This document shows positions 1-8,479 of a stretch of DNA of 64,000 nucleotides, piece by piece (the first letter of the stretch is position 1; every line of letters starts with the position of its first letter). The notes under the pieces are model-generated. The model was not told where the DNA came from, searched no databases, and saw nothing but the letters and a program-made list of their open reading frames with translations. The stretch covers positions 1 through 64,000 of the forward strand of contig NZ_JAKRGB010000021.1 in assembly GCF_022347725.1 (NCBI RefSeq), read 5' to 3'. The DNA is from Ruegeria sp. Ofav3-42 (GTDB lineage: Bacteria > Pseudomonadota > Alphaproteobacteria > Rhodobacterales > Rhodobacteraceae). The position numbers and the translations under genes are program-made.

Positions 1-40
1 CATCCTTGGCCAGATCCAGGCCTGCGGTCTTTACTGTCAT
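1..40 (-). CDS. IS110-family transposase, N-terminal fragment cut by window edge
   Basis: Reading leftward from the ATG at 40, the 13 visible codons give MTVKTAGLDLAKD. The G-hydrophobic-D-hydrophobic-A-K pattern is the N-terminal signature of IS110-family transposases, where the first Asp belongs to the DEDD RuvC-like catalytic set. The rest of the gene lies outside the window, so subgroup and integrity cannot be judged. The sequence behind the start (41-116) folds into a strong stem, as expected for the non-coding end of such elements. Only 13 residues support this call. Confidence 0.6.
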   Translation of the reverse strand, partial: MTVKTAGLDLAKD

Positions 41-116
41 TGGGTGGCTCCTTTCCTAGCAGTCGATGACAACTGCACTTTGGCACATTTGATGCCGGTG
101 GAGCAGGAGCCACCCA
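41..116. repeat. 12-bp perfect inverted repeat beside the IS110 start
   Basis: Positions 41-52 (TGGGTGGCTCCT) are exactly complementary to 105-116 (AGGAGCCACCCA), with a 52-nt loop between. The stem begins directly at the transposase start codon. In the IS110 group the non-coding end upstream of the transposase encodes the bridge (seeker) RNA that guides target choice, so the stem may be part of such an RNA. The dyad is directly visible; its role is inferred. Sub-terminal inverted repeats, as in IS1111-type elements, are another reading. Confidence 0.45.
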
Positions 117-259
117 CCTCATCCGGTTTGGAGGGCTACGCAGCAGCAATTATTGAGTGGCTGAATGGCAGCTCTGGGCCGAACCCAATAGGCGAAGCTG
201 GCCGCACCGCACTTTGATCTTGAGGAAAACGAAGCTGGCGCTTACGCCGAATTCGATAT

Positions 260-290
260 CCACTACCCCGCCGAAAGGGTGGGGTAGTGG
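260..290. other. 10-bp perfect hairpin downstream of the M48 gene
   Basis: CCACTACCCC at 260-269 pairs perfectly with GGGGTAGTGG at 281-290 across an 11-nt loop. It lies 26 bp past the stop of the leftward M48 gene, where a terminator would sit, but no T-tract follows on either strand. It could be a terminator without a U-run, an mRNA 3-prime protecting hairpin, or a structured target or end of the IS110 element. Confidence 0.4.
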
Positions 291-315
291 TTCTCAAGCT
301 GTCGTCAAAGAAAGA

Positions 316-1185
316 TCAATCCGGGGAGGTAGGCTTCTTGCGCTCCACTCGTTCGAGGGTTTTTGACCCAGTGCTCTCCATTTTATCCACCGTTGCCAGT
401 ACCACGGCGATGCGTTTCTCATCTGGCGGATGTGTTCCCCAGAAACTCAGCTGACCGTCGGCTGATTTTAGGTTCTCGGGGCGTGCGAAGAACTTGGCAC
501 CCCTGACAGGATCATAGCCTGCAGTTTTGGCGATGTATGTTCCAATGACGTCGGACTCGAGTTCATAAGTCTGACTGAAGGCCTTGTTGCCGACTTTCAT
601 CCCCAGACTCACCGCATTCTCGATATTTGCCTGGTTTATGCTCGGATCCACGTATGGGCTCGACCCGGCAGCAGCCAATGCTCCTAGAATAATTGCACCG
701 GCGACCGCCTGATGTTGCTGCTTTTCTATGTGCTGGGCAAGGTGATGACCAACTTCGTGCCCCATGACAAATGCTAGTTCGTCTTCGTTGCGGGCGTCGG
801 CTATCATTGGCAACGTAAACACGACAAGCGGCTGGCCCTCTTTGTTGTAGGTCTGGAAAGCGTTGCGTTCTTCGGCCTTTGTGTCGACCCTGATCAAAAC
901 ATGACAATCAAACGCCTTGCGATCTTGAGAATTCTGGCGGCAAAAATTTTCCGCTACGGGTTCAACGCGACGCACTACCCTGTTGAATTGGTTGATGGCC
1001 TGCTTTGGAGATAGCCGTCTTCCGGTCGTGGTAGTTTGTGGGTTACGTTCCTGAGCAAACATCGCCTTTGCCTCGGCTTGATGAGTCTCTGAAAGCTCTG
1101 TGACCTGATAGGTTGTGCCGCAGGCTGACAATGCGGCAAGACCGGCGATGATGGCAATTATTCTGGTTTTGCGAAAGAGTGGCAT
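316..1185 (-). CDS. M48-family metalloprotease, predicted lipoprotein
   Basis: This 289-residue protein begins MPLFRKTRI with a hydrophobic segment ending in a lipobox (LSAC, Cys22), so it should be a lipoprotein. The zinc motif HEVGH is at residues 143-147 and the downstream ELESD (about 208-212) supplies the ExxxD ligand of M48 peptidases. These enzymes degrade or control misfolded or surplus envelope proteins. The frame is open for 50 codons upstream, but a start at 1185 places the signal peptide at the N-terminus. No operon partner is visible: the gene is flanked by the IS110 edge and a long gap. Confidence 0.88.
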   Translation of the reverse strand: MPLFRKTRIIAIIAGLAALSACGTTYQVTELSETHQAEAKAMFAQERNPQTTTTGRRLSPKQAINQFNRVVRRVEPVAENFCRQNSQDRKAFDCHVLIRVDTKAEERNAFQTYNKEGQPLVVFTLPMIADARNEDELAFVMGHEVGHHLAQHIEKQQHQAVAGAIILGALAAAGSSPYVDPSINQANIENAVSLGMKVGNKAFSQTYELESDVIGTYIAKTAGYDPVRGAKFFARPENLKSADGQLSFWGTHPPDEKRIAVVLATVDKMESTGSKTLERVERKKPTSPD

Positions 1186-1516
1186 GTGCTTTTCTGGTTG
1201 TCTGATCAGATTAGTGGCAGTGGTACGGTTGCTTTCCAGCGTGGCAGCATTTGCCCGGTGGTGAATCTCTTCGGCATCCTCCGCCGTGCTCGACAATTTC
1301 ATTGGCAAGCAAAAATTGAGAACTAGCGTTCTCAACTGGAAGATCTGATCCCATGGGCAGTACGAGATAAAGGGAAAGAATAATCGAAAAGGTGTTCAAA
1401 CGGGCCTCTGGTGGTTGGTTGTGATAGTCATTTGAAGTGACTTGGGCGTGTTATTTCGGATGAATTGGCACCCGATGCGCCCCTCCCTGAACTGCGTGAG
1501 CCTCACGTCAAGAAAA

Positions 1517-1533
1517 GGTGTCAAAATGACACC
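1517..1533. promoter_or_regulatory. Short dyad in the 1186-1656 gap
   Basis: GGTGTCA-AAA-TGACACC is a perfect 7-bp dyad lying about 124 bp before the YegP-like gene and about 330 bp behind the start of the M48 gene. It resembles a dimeric regulator site. Nothing else recognisable occurs in the 470-bp gap 1186-1656. Confidence 0.3.
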
Positions 1534-1656
1534 AATGTGGCATTCATAGTCATCTAAATGGAAACCCTTTTGGCGATGGCTTTTTCCCTTGTTGCCGACC
1601 GGAGAACATAGCAACGTCGTCGTGAATTATTGTTCAACGGCAAAGAGGTAAATAAC

Positions 1657-1989
1657 ATGGCTGGGAAATTTGAAATCTTTGAAGACAAGGCCGGAGAGTT
1701 CCGGTTTCGGCTCAAAGCCGGAAATGGTGAGATTATCTTGGCTAGTGAAGGCTACGTGCAAAAAGCAAGCGCTGAGAACGGCATCGCGTCGGTAAAAACG
1801 AATGCACCAAATGATGATAGATACGAGCGCAAAGAAACCAAATCAGGTGGGTATATGTTCAACCTGAAGGCCAGCAACGGGCAGGTGATCGGCACCAGCG
1901 AGAGCTACACCAGCGCGTCTGCTCGGGACAACGGTGTTGAATCCGTAAAAAGAAATGCACCAGACGCACGTATCGAAGACCTGACTTGA
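1657..1989 (+). CDS. YegP-like DUF1508 tandem-repeat protein
   Basis: This 110-residue protein has two similar halves of about 50 residues. Each carries the pattern F-I-D-K-x-G-E-x-R-F-x-L-K-A-x-N-G-x-(I/V)-I, followed by an S-E-x-Y and an N-G-I/V-x-S-V-K block, which is diagnostic of two DUF1508 repeats as in E. coli YegP. The molecular function of the family is not established. An AGAGGT ribosome site 8 bp upstream supports the ATG at 1657 over an in-frame start 27 bp earlier. A terminator-like hairpin follows at 2053, so it is probably monocistronic. Confidence 0.88.
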   Translation: MAGKFEIFEDKAGEFRFRLKAGNGEIILASEGYVQKASAENGIASVKTNAPNDDRYERKETKSGGYMFNLKASNGQVIGTSESYTSASARDNGVESVKRNAPDARIEDLT

Positions 1990-2052
1990 CCTAACAAAAG
2001 CTGAGCTTTTGGCTGAGCAACGTGCTTGGCGGTCTGCGCGGTCGAAACAAGA

Positions 2053-2078
2053 AGCCGCCCCGTTGGAGTGGCTTTTTT
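2053..2078 (+). terminator. Probable intrinsic terminator after the YegP-like gene
   Basis: AGCCGC at 2053 pairs with GTGGCT, with one G-T wobble, around a short loop, and is directly followed by a run of six T and further T-rich sequence. It lies 64 bp after the stop codon. Confidence 0.5.
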
Positions 2079-2390
2079 CTTCTTCGTTTTGCGAGCCGCG
2101 AATGCTCGCATTTCCTCAGAGATTTCCAGATGCCTATCCTCGCGCATCCCAATGCAGGTTTTGCCTGGGTGCCATTCGAAAAAGGGAGTACTTCGGCGAG
2201 TGGCACGTTGACCCCGAAGACTACTCGGGCCGAATTTACTTCATGCCAAATGGGACAGACAAACCCAGTCGCGTCCGACCTAATGATTGGGTGTTTTTGC
2301 TGCATGATCCGTTGGCTTGAACAGCGAGACAAAATAGAGCCCGAATGTTTGGTTTGAGCCCGGTGCGGCAAAGGAAAAATGGAGAATTGG
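2079..2390. other. Gap with no supported gene
   Basis: Several overlapping frames are open here on both strands, but none has a credible ribosome site or a recognisable domain. A plus-strand frame ending at 2320 contains a protein-like stretch (HVDPEDYSGRIYF) that could be a fragment, which I could not assign. Confidence 0.3.
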
Positions 2391-3371
2391 TCAGCTGTAC
2401 TTACTTAGTGCGCGAACAATTTGCTCGCTATCCGGGGGACAGAAAAATGGGACATACCGTCCCTCTATCGGGTTTCCGCCAGCTCTATCCATCAGCACCG
2501 CGAGGGCTACGGCGGTTGAGTTCAGTTTCACATACTCAATTAGTTCGTCGTTTTTAGCGATTGAGTATTTGAGCGCACCAGAATTACGAAAATGGACGAA
2601 CAGTTCGAAGGTCGCAATGTCAAACTGAATCGACAACAAGCCTGAATCAAAAGGTTTATCGTGAAAGAAGATGATTTCACCCCTACTATTTACCACCATC
2701 TCTAACCTAATATCTCGACCGGTAAAATCACGCTGAGTTGCCTTTACCGGCTGAATAATCTCCAATATTCGCTTTATGTCATTACCAATATCCGTCAGCT
2801 TTTCCTCAAGAGTTCCTATGCCACGCAGAGTTTCCATTAGAAGGTGCGGTTCTAAACGTCGAAAGTAACCTTCATTCTCGATAGCAGCCTCTAGAGCGGC
2901 GCGTACAACGAGATGGGCGAATTTTTTTGCTACATCGGAACCTTGGGGCCCGAAGACAGTTGGTTCGCGGGAAGCCAGCTTGTTTAGGATGAGTGGCGTT
3001 GCCGCGTCTGGGAATCCTACGGAGCTTCTCGACGATTCCGCGAGCTCCTTGCGATCTAGAAAACAACCCGTAAGAGCGCGATCCATTGCCTTGTCAGCAG
3101 CCTCCAAGTCGGCACGGTTATCCCAGCCTTCGGTCGCTGCATAAAACTCAAGATCGGTTCGTATTGATTTGCGCATCTTTTCGAGCGCAGCTCTAGACTC
3201 TGGGCCATGTTTCCGAACAGCATCTGAAACCACTGCCACAAGCCCAGCCGCGCCTATTGCTACCCCCACTGCGGCTTCTGCGCCGCCTCCGAAGGCCAAC
3301 CAACCACAGGTCGCAGCAAGAGCGGTCGCACGATCAACTGAGTCCTCGAAAAATGCCAAAGCGAATACCAA
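2391..3371 (-). CDS. Unrecognised 326-residue protein with hydrophobic N-terminus
   Basis: This is a single open frame from a TTG at 3371, with no clear ribosome site. Residues about 20-50 are Gly/Ala-rich and hydrophobic, compatible with one or two membrane segments. Residues about 145-200 form an amphipathic helical stretch with the pattern A-A-L-E-A-A...Y-F-R-R-L-E-P-H-L-L followed by spaced L/I residues. It resembles the region before the NTPase module in some STAND-type signalling or defence proteins, but no P-loop is present here. The C-terminal half looks globular with beta-strand-like repeats of hydrophobics. Its isolation between long gaps and lower GC suggest accessory DNA. Function is unknown. 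Confidence 0.6.
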   Translation of the reverse strand: MVFALAFFEDSVDRATALAATCGWLAFGGGAEAAVGVAIGAAGLVAVVSDAVRKHGPESRAALEKMRKSIRTDLEFYAATEGWDNRADLEAADKAMDRALTGCFLDRKELAESSRSSVGFPDAATPLILNKLASREPTVFGPQGSDVAKKFAHLVVRAALEAAIENEGYFRRLEPHLLMETLRGIGTLEEKLTDIGNDIKRILEIIQPVKATQRDFTGRDIRLEMVVNSRGEIIFFHDKPFDSGLLSIQFDIATFELFVHFRNSGALKYSIAKNDELIEYVKLNSTAVALAVLMDRAGGNPIEGRYVPFFCPPDSEQIVRALSKYS

Positions 3372-4096
3372 TCGGGCAAGTGGGCGTTTATGTTATGGTA
3401 TTGCACCACTTTATCATCTGAAATTCAAACCTGCTGTGAACAGTACGCGTGTGCAATGCGCAGTACCGATGGCAGCCAACGATTGCGGCTGAAAGTTGAA
3501 CGGCCTCTCCGTCTTGCGACGCCGTCTTCTGCAAGACACAAATGCTGCACCATCATTGAATGTCTGTTTTAGGGAGCTGCACTGCGGCGCCGGCGACTTC
3601 AGTGAAGGTCTTCTTTGGGCCGCTTACTTTCTACCAAAACAAATACGTCTGCTTTTCCGCAAATCGGAAATTGCAAAGCTTGGTTGAGGAGGTCCGGTTT
3701 GTGTTGTACAACTATCTTAGTCGATACTGTGCCTGGTCCGAATTTCCGATTTTCCTATGAAAGCACTGCGCAAATTCGTGGCAGCCGAAGCAATCTTCTG
3801 ATCTCTGCAACCCAATGCAATACTGCGACGCTATTCTGGTAAGCTGACACGGTCCGCCGCTCTTGCCGAGTGGCGCGTACTTTGCGCGGCATAAAGGACA
3901 GCCCTATTGGCCTAACTGAGACTGGTTCGCTTTGTCTGACAGCGCCCGCTGAACTGGCTGCTTAAGCTCATTGCGATCACCAAGACAACTCAGCGCGCTC
4001 AGAACTTTGCAACTGAACCTTTTGCATCACATCCGGGGTTGTCTGCGAATTGAGAATTAAGGGGATCGCGCTATTTTGTTCTGTGGGAAAGCCAAC
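3372..4096. other. 725-bp gap, no gene supported
   Basis: Only short overlapping frames occur. The stretch about 3756-3960 faintly resembles a decayed LysR-type helix-turn-helix region (MKALRKFVA, then LTETG in another frame) but has several stops. I see no RNA gene or clear repeat. Confidence 0.3.
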
Positions 4097-5527
4097 ATGG
4101 AGATTGCAAGGAAACGCCTATACCTCCTCTGTCTCATCATCCTGTGCTTCCTGTCGGCGGGCCGATTGAACGGCCAGGCTGATGTGGCAGATGCAAGCGG
4201 GAACCGTGTGTTGCACACGGTGATCGAGGGGCCAATAGGACCAGCAACCGTGCACCACGTTGCACGCGTCCTTGAAAATTCAAGGAGCCAGAACACTTCG
4301 GCGGTCATATTACAGCTAAACACGCCCGGGGGGCTGGCCGACGCAACGCGCGAAATCATCTCGGAGATACTGCTGTCACCCGTTCCGGTGATTACCTATG
4401 TCGCCCCACCCGGCGCCCATGCGGCCAGCGCGGGGACATATATCTTATATGCCAGCCATGTCGCAGCGATGGCACCGGGAACCAACCTGGGTGCTGCCAC
4501 TCCGGTTGCTATTGGCGGGTTACCCGGCGGTTTGCCCGGGCAACCGCCGCATGAGACAGGTGAAGATAGCAAAGCAGAAGACGGCGACGCGGCCGTGGAC
4601 CCGCTGGCGCCCAAGGATGCAATGTCGGCCAAGGCCACCAATGACGCGGCGGCCCTGATCCGCAGCCTGGCTGAATTGCACGGTCGCAACGCCGATTGGG
4701 CGGAAAGCGCGGTGCGGCAGGCCGAAAGCTTGTCTGCGGCGCAGGCACTGGAACTGAATGTTATCGATCTGATAGCTTCGGATCTGGGCTCACTTTTGCG
4801 GGACGCGGACGGTCGCAGCGTGGTGATGGGCGAAACCCGGCATATGCTGAAGCTTTCCGGACTTCCCGTGGACCGGGTCGAGATGGGGACGGTTACGCGA
4901 ATTCTCAGCATACTTTCAAACCCGAACGTGGCGCTGGTGTTGATGATGCTTGGCGTTTACGGCTTGATCTTTGAGTTCTGGAATCCCGGCGCGATAGTTC
5001 CCGGCGTGGTCGGCGCCATATGCCTGACGCTGGGCCTTTATGCACTTAATCAGTTGCCGCTTGACTATGCCGGGCTGGCGCTGATCGGGCTTGGTATTGC
5101 GTTCATGGTGGCAGAAGCCTTTTCGCCAAGTTTCGGGGTGCTGGGGCTTGGCGGGATTATCGCCTTTTCTCTGGGCGCCGCGATGCTTGTGGACACGGAT
5201 GTCGAAGCCTTCCGCGTCTCGTGGTGGCTGATCGGCGTCATGGCACTGTTCAGCGCGTCAATTCTGGCCGTGCTCCTGGGCTACACGATCCACGCCTATC
5301 GGCGTGCACCGGTGTCAGGTGCGAACCGGATGCTGGGGGCGCAGGCCCGCGTGCTCGATTGGTCAGGCGGTACCGGGTTCGTCTGGGTCGAAGGCGAGCG
5401 GTGGCAGGCCCGTGGACGAACCGGCCTGCAGCCCGGGCAAGACGTGCGCATTCTGGAGGTCGACGGCCTCACGCTGCATGTCGGGCCCGCAACCGGCGAG
5501 AAATCAGAAACTGGCGGAGGAGTATGA
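4097..5527 (+). CDS. NfeD-type membrane serine protease (ClpP class)
   Basis: A 476-residue NfeD1b-like protein. It has a signal segment at residues 7-20, a ClpP-like protease domain with the nucleophile Ser111 in AASAGTY and the presumed base Lys179 in SAKATND, then about four membrane helices (roughly 290-400) and a C-terminal OB-fold NfeD domain with the ARVLDWSG...VWVEGERW pattern. Family members form an operon with a stomatin/slipin and cleave such partners at the membrane. The gene overlaps the next one by 4 bp (ATGA). The start at 4097 has GGGAAAG 6 bp upstream. Confidence 0.9.
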   Translation: MEIARKRLYLLCLIILCFLSAGRLNGQADVADASGNRVLHTVIEGPIGPATVHHVARVLENSRSQNTSAVILQLNTPGGLADATREIISEILLSPVPVITYVAPPGAHAASAGTYILYASHVAAMAPGTNLGAATPVAIGGLPGGLPGQPPHETGEDSKAEDGDAAVDPLAPKDAMSAKATNDAAALIRSLAELHGRNADWAESAVRQAESLSAAQALELNVIDLIASDLGSLLRDADGRSVVMGETRHMLKLSGLPVDRVEMGTVTRILSILSNPNVALVLMMLGVYGLIFEFWNPGAIVPGVVGAICLTLGLYALNQLPLDYAGLALIGLGIAFMVAEAFSPSFGVLGLGGIIAFSLGAAMLVDTDVEAFRVSWWLIGVMALFSASILAVLLGYTIHAYRRAPVSGANRMLGAQARVLDWSGGTGFVWVEGERWQARGRTGLQPGQDVRILEVDGLTLHVGPATGEKSETGGGV

Positions 5528-6293
5528 TGATTGAAGTATTCCAGTTTGAATGGATCGCCTATCTCATTGCGGTGGTGCTGGTGTTCCTGTTCCTGCAAGC
5601 CGCGATTTACATCTTCCGGGAATATGAACGCGGCGTGCTGTTCACACTGGGGCGGTTTACGCGGGTTTCAGGGCCGGGCTTTGTTCTGATCATTCCTGTG
5701 GTGCAGCAGCTTGTACGCACTGATCTGCGCATGTTCGTCGAAGATGTTCCCAGCCAGGATGTGATCAGCCGCGACAATGTCTCGGTCAAGGTCAACGCGG
5801 TGATCTACTTTCGCATCGTCGACCCGCAGCGCGCCATCATCAACGTAGCCGATTTTCGGGCCGCAGTTAGCCAATTGGCGCAGACCACGCTGCGCTTGGT
5901 TCTGGGCAAGCATGAACTGGACGAGATGTTGGCCGAACGCGACAAGCTCAACGCAGATATTCAAGAGATTCTGGACCGCCAGACAGATGCCTGGGGCATC
6001 AAGGTCGCGAATGTCGAGATTAAGCATGTGGATATCAACGAAAGCATGGTTCGCGCCATTGCCAAACAGGCCGAAGCTGAACGCTTGCGCCGGGCGCGTG
6101 TGATCAACGCTCAGGGTGAGTTCCAAGCGCGTCGAAATTGGTGGAGGCTGGCAAGTTGTTAGCAACCCAGCCGAACTCAATGCAACTGCGTTACTTCAAC
6201 GCTCTTAATGACATTGCTGCCGACGGTACGACGACGGTTGTTTTTCCGCTGCCCATCGATCTTCTTCCGAAGGCTCAAAAGAATAGTGAATGA
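5524..6293 (+). pseudogene. Slipin/stomatin (SPFH domain) gene, frameshifted near its 3-prime end
   Basis: Starting at ATG 5524 the protein has one N-terminal membrane segment and a full SPFH domain (YERGVLFTLGRF, then DVISRDNVSVKVNAVIYF). The reading frame stops at 6162 after GEFQARRNWWRLASC. A different frame immediately continues the expected family sequence (KLVEAGKLLATQPNSMQLRY, ending LPIDLLPKAQ) to a stop at 6293. The total span of 770 bp is one base short of a 256-residue protein, so one base is missing near 6130. The product would lose about 45 C-terminal residues. It could be a true mutation or a sequencing error. It is coupled to the NfeD protease. Confidence 0.82.
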
Positions 6294-6426
6294 GGCGTAG
6301 TCGATTGTCTTGCGTTTCTCTTCCATGCGTCGCTTGCGCGCCTCTGACTAACCGCTTCTGGTCTCAGACATTGTGCCCGAGTGTTCCAGGCTGGTTTGCG
6401 GAAACGCCGCGAAGGAGGAGGTAAAT

Positions 6427-7335
6427 GTGATCACACCAAGATCCAAGGAATCAATTATCGTGCTCGGGGGCACAGGTTTCCTTGGACGTCGTGTCGTTCA
6501 GATGTTGTTGGACCAGGGGTTCGCTGTCAGCATCGCGACGCGCTATCCGAAAAAGATCACGCAATCAAACGGTGATCCCAATCGTGATGTTCGCGTGGTG
6601 CAAATTAGTATAAGAGATTCCGGAAAATTGGAACGCGCCTTTGTGGGTGCGGCAACAGTGGTCAACTGCATCGGCCATTATTTCGCAACCCGCACGGATA
6701 CGTTCAGGGATGTGCATGTGAACGGAGCGTGTGCAGTCGCCAAGGCGGCGATGTCAGTTGGTGTAAGCCGTCTTGTTCACATTTCTGGAATTGGTGCTAA
6801 TCGAATCTCTGCTTCAACCTACGTTCGCGCTCGAGCGCAAGGAGAAGACGAGGTGCGCCGGGCCTTTCCAGCGGCCACGATATTGCGTCCAAGCGTTATG
6901 TTCAGCCGCAGCGGCGCGTTTTTCGGCGATCTTGATTCAATCGTTCGGCGCATGCCAATCCTTCCACTGTTCGGTGACGGCAGCGTTCGATTGCAACCGG
7001 TCTACGTCGGTGACGTTGCGAAGGCGGTGGCCCGTGCTTCGGATTTTGCCGATTGTCGTGGTCGCGTGTACGAACTGGGTGGGCCAGATGTATTTTCATA
7101 CAAGGACATAATTCAACGACTGGCGCAGCGCGGTGGCAAGAAGAGACTTCTGCTGCCCGTGCCTTACAAGTTTTGGTGGTCCCTTGCAGCAGTGTTGGCA
7201 ATCCTGCCCAAGCCACCGATCACATCTGCGCAGGTGGCGCTCATGCAGCAGGATAATGTAGTCGGTGCGAATGTCGCAAATTTCACGAATCTTGGGATCG
7301 ATCCGAAATCCGCAATAGCGTTGGGATTGGTGTGA
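6427..7335 (+). CDS. NDUFA9-like NAD(P)-binding atypical short-chain reductase
   Basis: A 302-residue atypical SDR. The nucleotide-binding motif VLGGTGFLGRRVV is at the N-terminus, followed by VVNCIGHY, VSRLVHISGIGAN and LRPSVMFSRSGAFF, the sequence style of the complex I NDUFA9 subfamily. NDUFA9 is an accessory subunit of mitochondrial and alphaproteobacterial complex I, and here the gene sits 340 bp before nuoJ. An AAGGAGG site about 8 bp upstream of GTG 6427 fixes the start, although the frame is open further upstream. Being next to the nuo locus supports a complex I link but does not prove it. Confidence 0.85.
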   Translation: MITPRSKESIIVLGGTGFLGRRVVQMLLDQGFAVSIATRYPKKITQSNGDPNRDVRVVQISIRDSGKLERAFVGAATVVNCIGHYFATRTDTFRDVHVNGACAVAKAAMSVGVSRLVHISGIGANRISASTYVRARAQGEDEVRRAFPAATILRPSVMFSRSGAFFGDLDSIVRRMPILPLFGDGSVRLQPVYVGDVAKAVARASDFADCRGRVYELGGPDVFSYKDIIQRLAQRGGKKRLLLPVPYKFWWSLAAVLAILPKPPITSAQVALMQQDNVVGANVANFTNLGIDPKSAIALGLV

Positions 7336-7565
7336 CCAAACCGCAGTGCCGTCTCAATTGGCAACACATGCAGGTACTCTGAGTGAAGCATCTGAGATTT
7401 TGGAGAATCGAGCAAACGGCGGCCTTTGTGGGGTATGGTTCTAGTCGTTTACTGAAGGGCGTGACCTGGCGGAAAGCCACTGCGATACGACTGCGCTGAG
7501 GTTTGCTTAGTGAATGCGAAAAGGCGGGTTGGATTTGGTTTGGGACACCTAACACCGAGAAATTC

Positions 7566-7594
7566 TTGTTAAAAAAGGTGATTTGAGGCACAAT
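7566..7594 (+). promoter_or_regulatory. Candidate sigma-70 type promoter for the nuo operon
   Basis: TTGTTA at 7566-7571 and CACAAT at 7589-7594 are separated by 17 bp, each matching 4 of 6 consensus bases. It lies within the 342-bp gap 7336-7677 before nuoJ, which otherwise holds no gene. Confidence 0.3.
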
Positions 7595-7627
7595 TCACTG
7601 ACACATTGAACATTACCACAGTCCGAT

Positions 7628-7649
7628 TTCCGGCAGTATCGTGCCGGAA
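7628..7649 (+). promoter_or_regulatory. Hairpin in the nuoJ leader
   Basis: TTCCGGCA pairs perfectly with TGCCGGAA over a 6-nt loop, ending 28 bp before the nuoJ start. It is either an operator dyad or an mRNA leader hairpin near the ribosome site. Confidence 0.4.
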
Positions 7650-7677
7650 TGAAAACGCGCGTCGGGAGTCGACGTCG

Positions 7678-8175
7678 ATGGAACAGGGGTTTTTTCTGCT
7701 ATTTGCGATTGGGGCTGTGGCCGCGGCCCTGGGAGTGGTGTTTGCGCGCAATCCGATCCACAGCGCGGTGGCACTGATGGCTTGTTTCGTCAATATTTCG
7801 GCAATTTTCGTGATGCTTCAGGCACCGCTTCTCGCGGTTATCCAGATCTTTGTCTATGTCGGCGCGATCCTGGTTCTGTTCCTGTTCGTGACCATGATGC
7901 TGGATATCCGCGATGCAACGCTACGACGGTTTCTGCCGGGGAGCAACTTTGCCGCTTTCGGACTGGTGGCGCTTTTGGGGATTGAGATGCTGGTACTTGT
8001 CCTGATGGGCAGGCAGTTCCCAGAAACCATCGCGGGGACTACAACCGGCGGTGAGATCCGCGAGCTGGGTACGACGTTGTTTGCCGATTACCTGCTGCCC
8101 TTCGAAGTGGCCTCGGTCATCCTGCTTGTTGCCCTGGTCGGTGCCATCGTGCTGGCACAGAAGGAGTCGCGCTGA
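7678..8175 (+). CDS. nuoJ: NADH-quinone oxidoreductase subunit J
   Basis: A 165-residue membrane subunit of complex I with five predicted helices. The conserved stretch NPIHSAVALMACFVNISAIFV followed by IQIFVYVGAILVLFLFVTMML is the NuoJ/ND6 core, including the third helix with its bulge. It sits in the membrane arm between NuoH and NuoK. The start ATG 7678 has GGGAG upstream; an in-frame ATG 72 bp earlier adds residues with no family similarity. The stop overlaps the nuoK start by one base, the usual J-K coupling. It is the first gene of the plus-strand complex I operon. Confidence 0.95.
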   Translation: MEQGFFLLFAIGAVAAALGVVFARNPIHSAVALMACFVNISAIFVMLQAPLLAVIQIFVYVGAILVLFLFVTMMLDIRDATLRRFLPGSNFAAFGLVALLGIEMLVLVLMGRQFPETIAGTTTGGEIRELGTTLFADYLLPFEVASVILLVALVGAIVLAQKESR

Positions 8176-8477
8176 TGGTGCCGCTGTCTTGGTATATCAT
8201 TCTGGGTGTCATCCTCTTCGTGGTTGGTGCAGCTGGGGTTCTGGTGCGACGTAATATCCTTGTGGTCTTGATGTCGCTGGAGCTGCTGCTGAACTCGGTC
8301 AACATCAACTTTATCGCGTTCGCTCATTTCCATGACGATTTCCGTGGCCGCATCTTCGCGATTTTCATTATCGCAATTACCGCGGCGGAAGTTGCCATCG
8401 CTCTTGGTATCCTTGTTGCATTGGTGCGGAACAAGGCCACGCTGAAGGTCGATGAAATCACGATCATGCGGGGTTAG
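8175..8477 (+). CDS. nuoK: NADH-quinone oxidoreductase subunit K
   Basis: A 100-residue, three-helix membrane subunit (ND4L homologue). It has LLVFL-like helices, VVLMSLELLLNSVNINFIAF carrying the conserved membrane Glu in SLELLLN, and the second Glu in AITAAEVAIALGILV. These two glutamates belong to the proton-conducting central axis. Length and pattern are typical. It overlaps nuoJ by one base and is followed after 2 bp by an antiporter-like gene rather than a classical nuoL. Confidence 0.95.
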   Translation: MVPLSWYIILGVILFVVGAAGVLVRRNILVVLMSLELLLNSVNINFIAFAHFHDDFRGRIFAIFIIAITAAEVAIALGILVALVRNKATLKVDEITIMRG

Positions 8478-8479
8478 CG

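Noticed and set aside
2009..2320. 103-codon plus-strand frame after the YegP-like gene
   Set aside because: It runs through the terminator-like hairpin and shows no ribosome site or known domain, although HVDPEDYSGRIYF looks protein-like.
3756..3960. Possible LysR pseudogene
   Set aside because: Only short fragments in different frames (MKALRKFVA, LTETG) resemble LysR HTH sequence; too weak to annotate.
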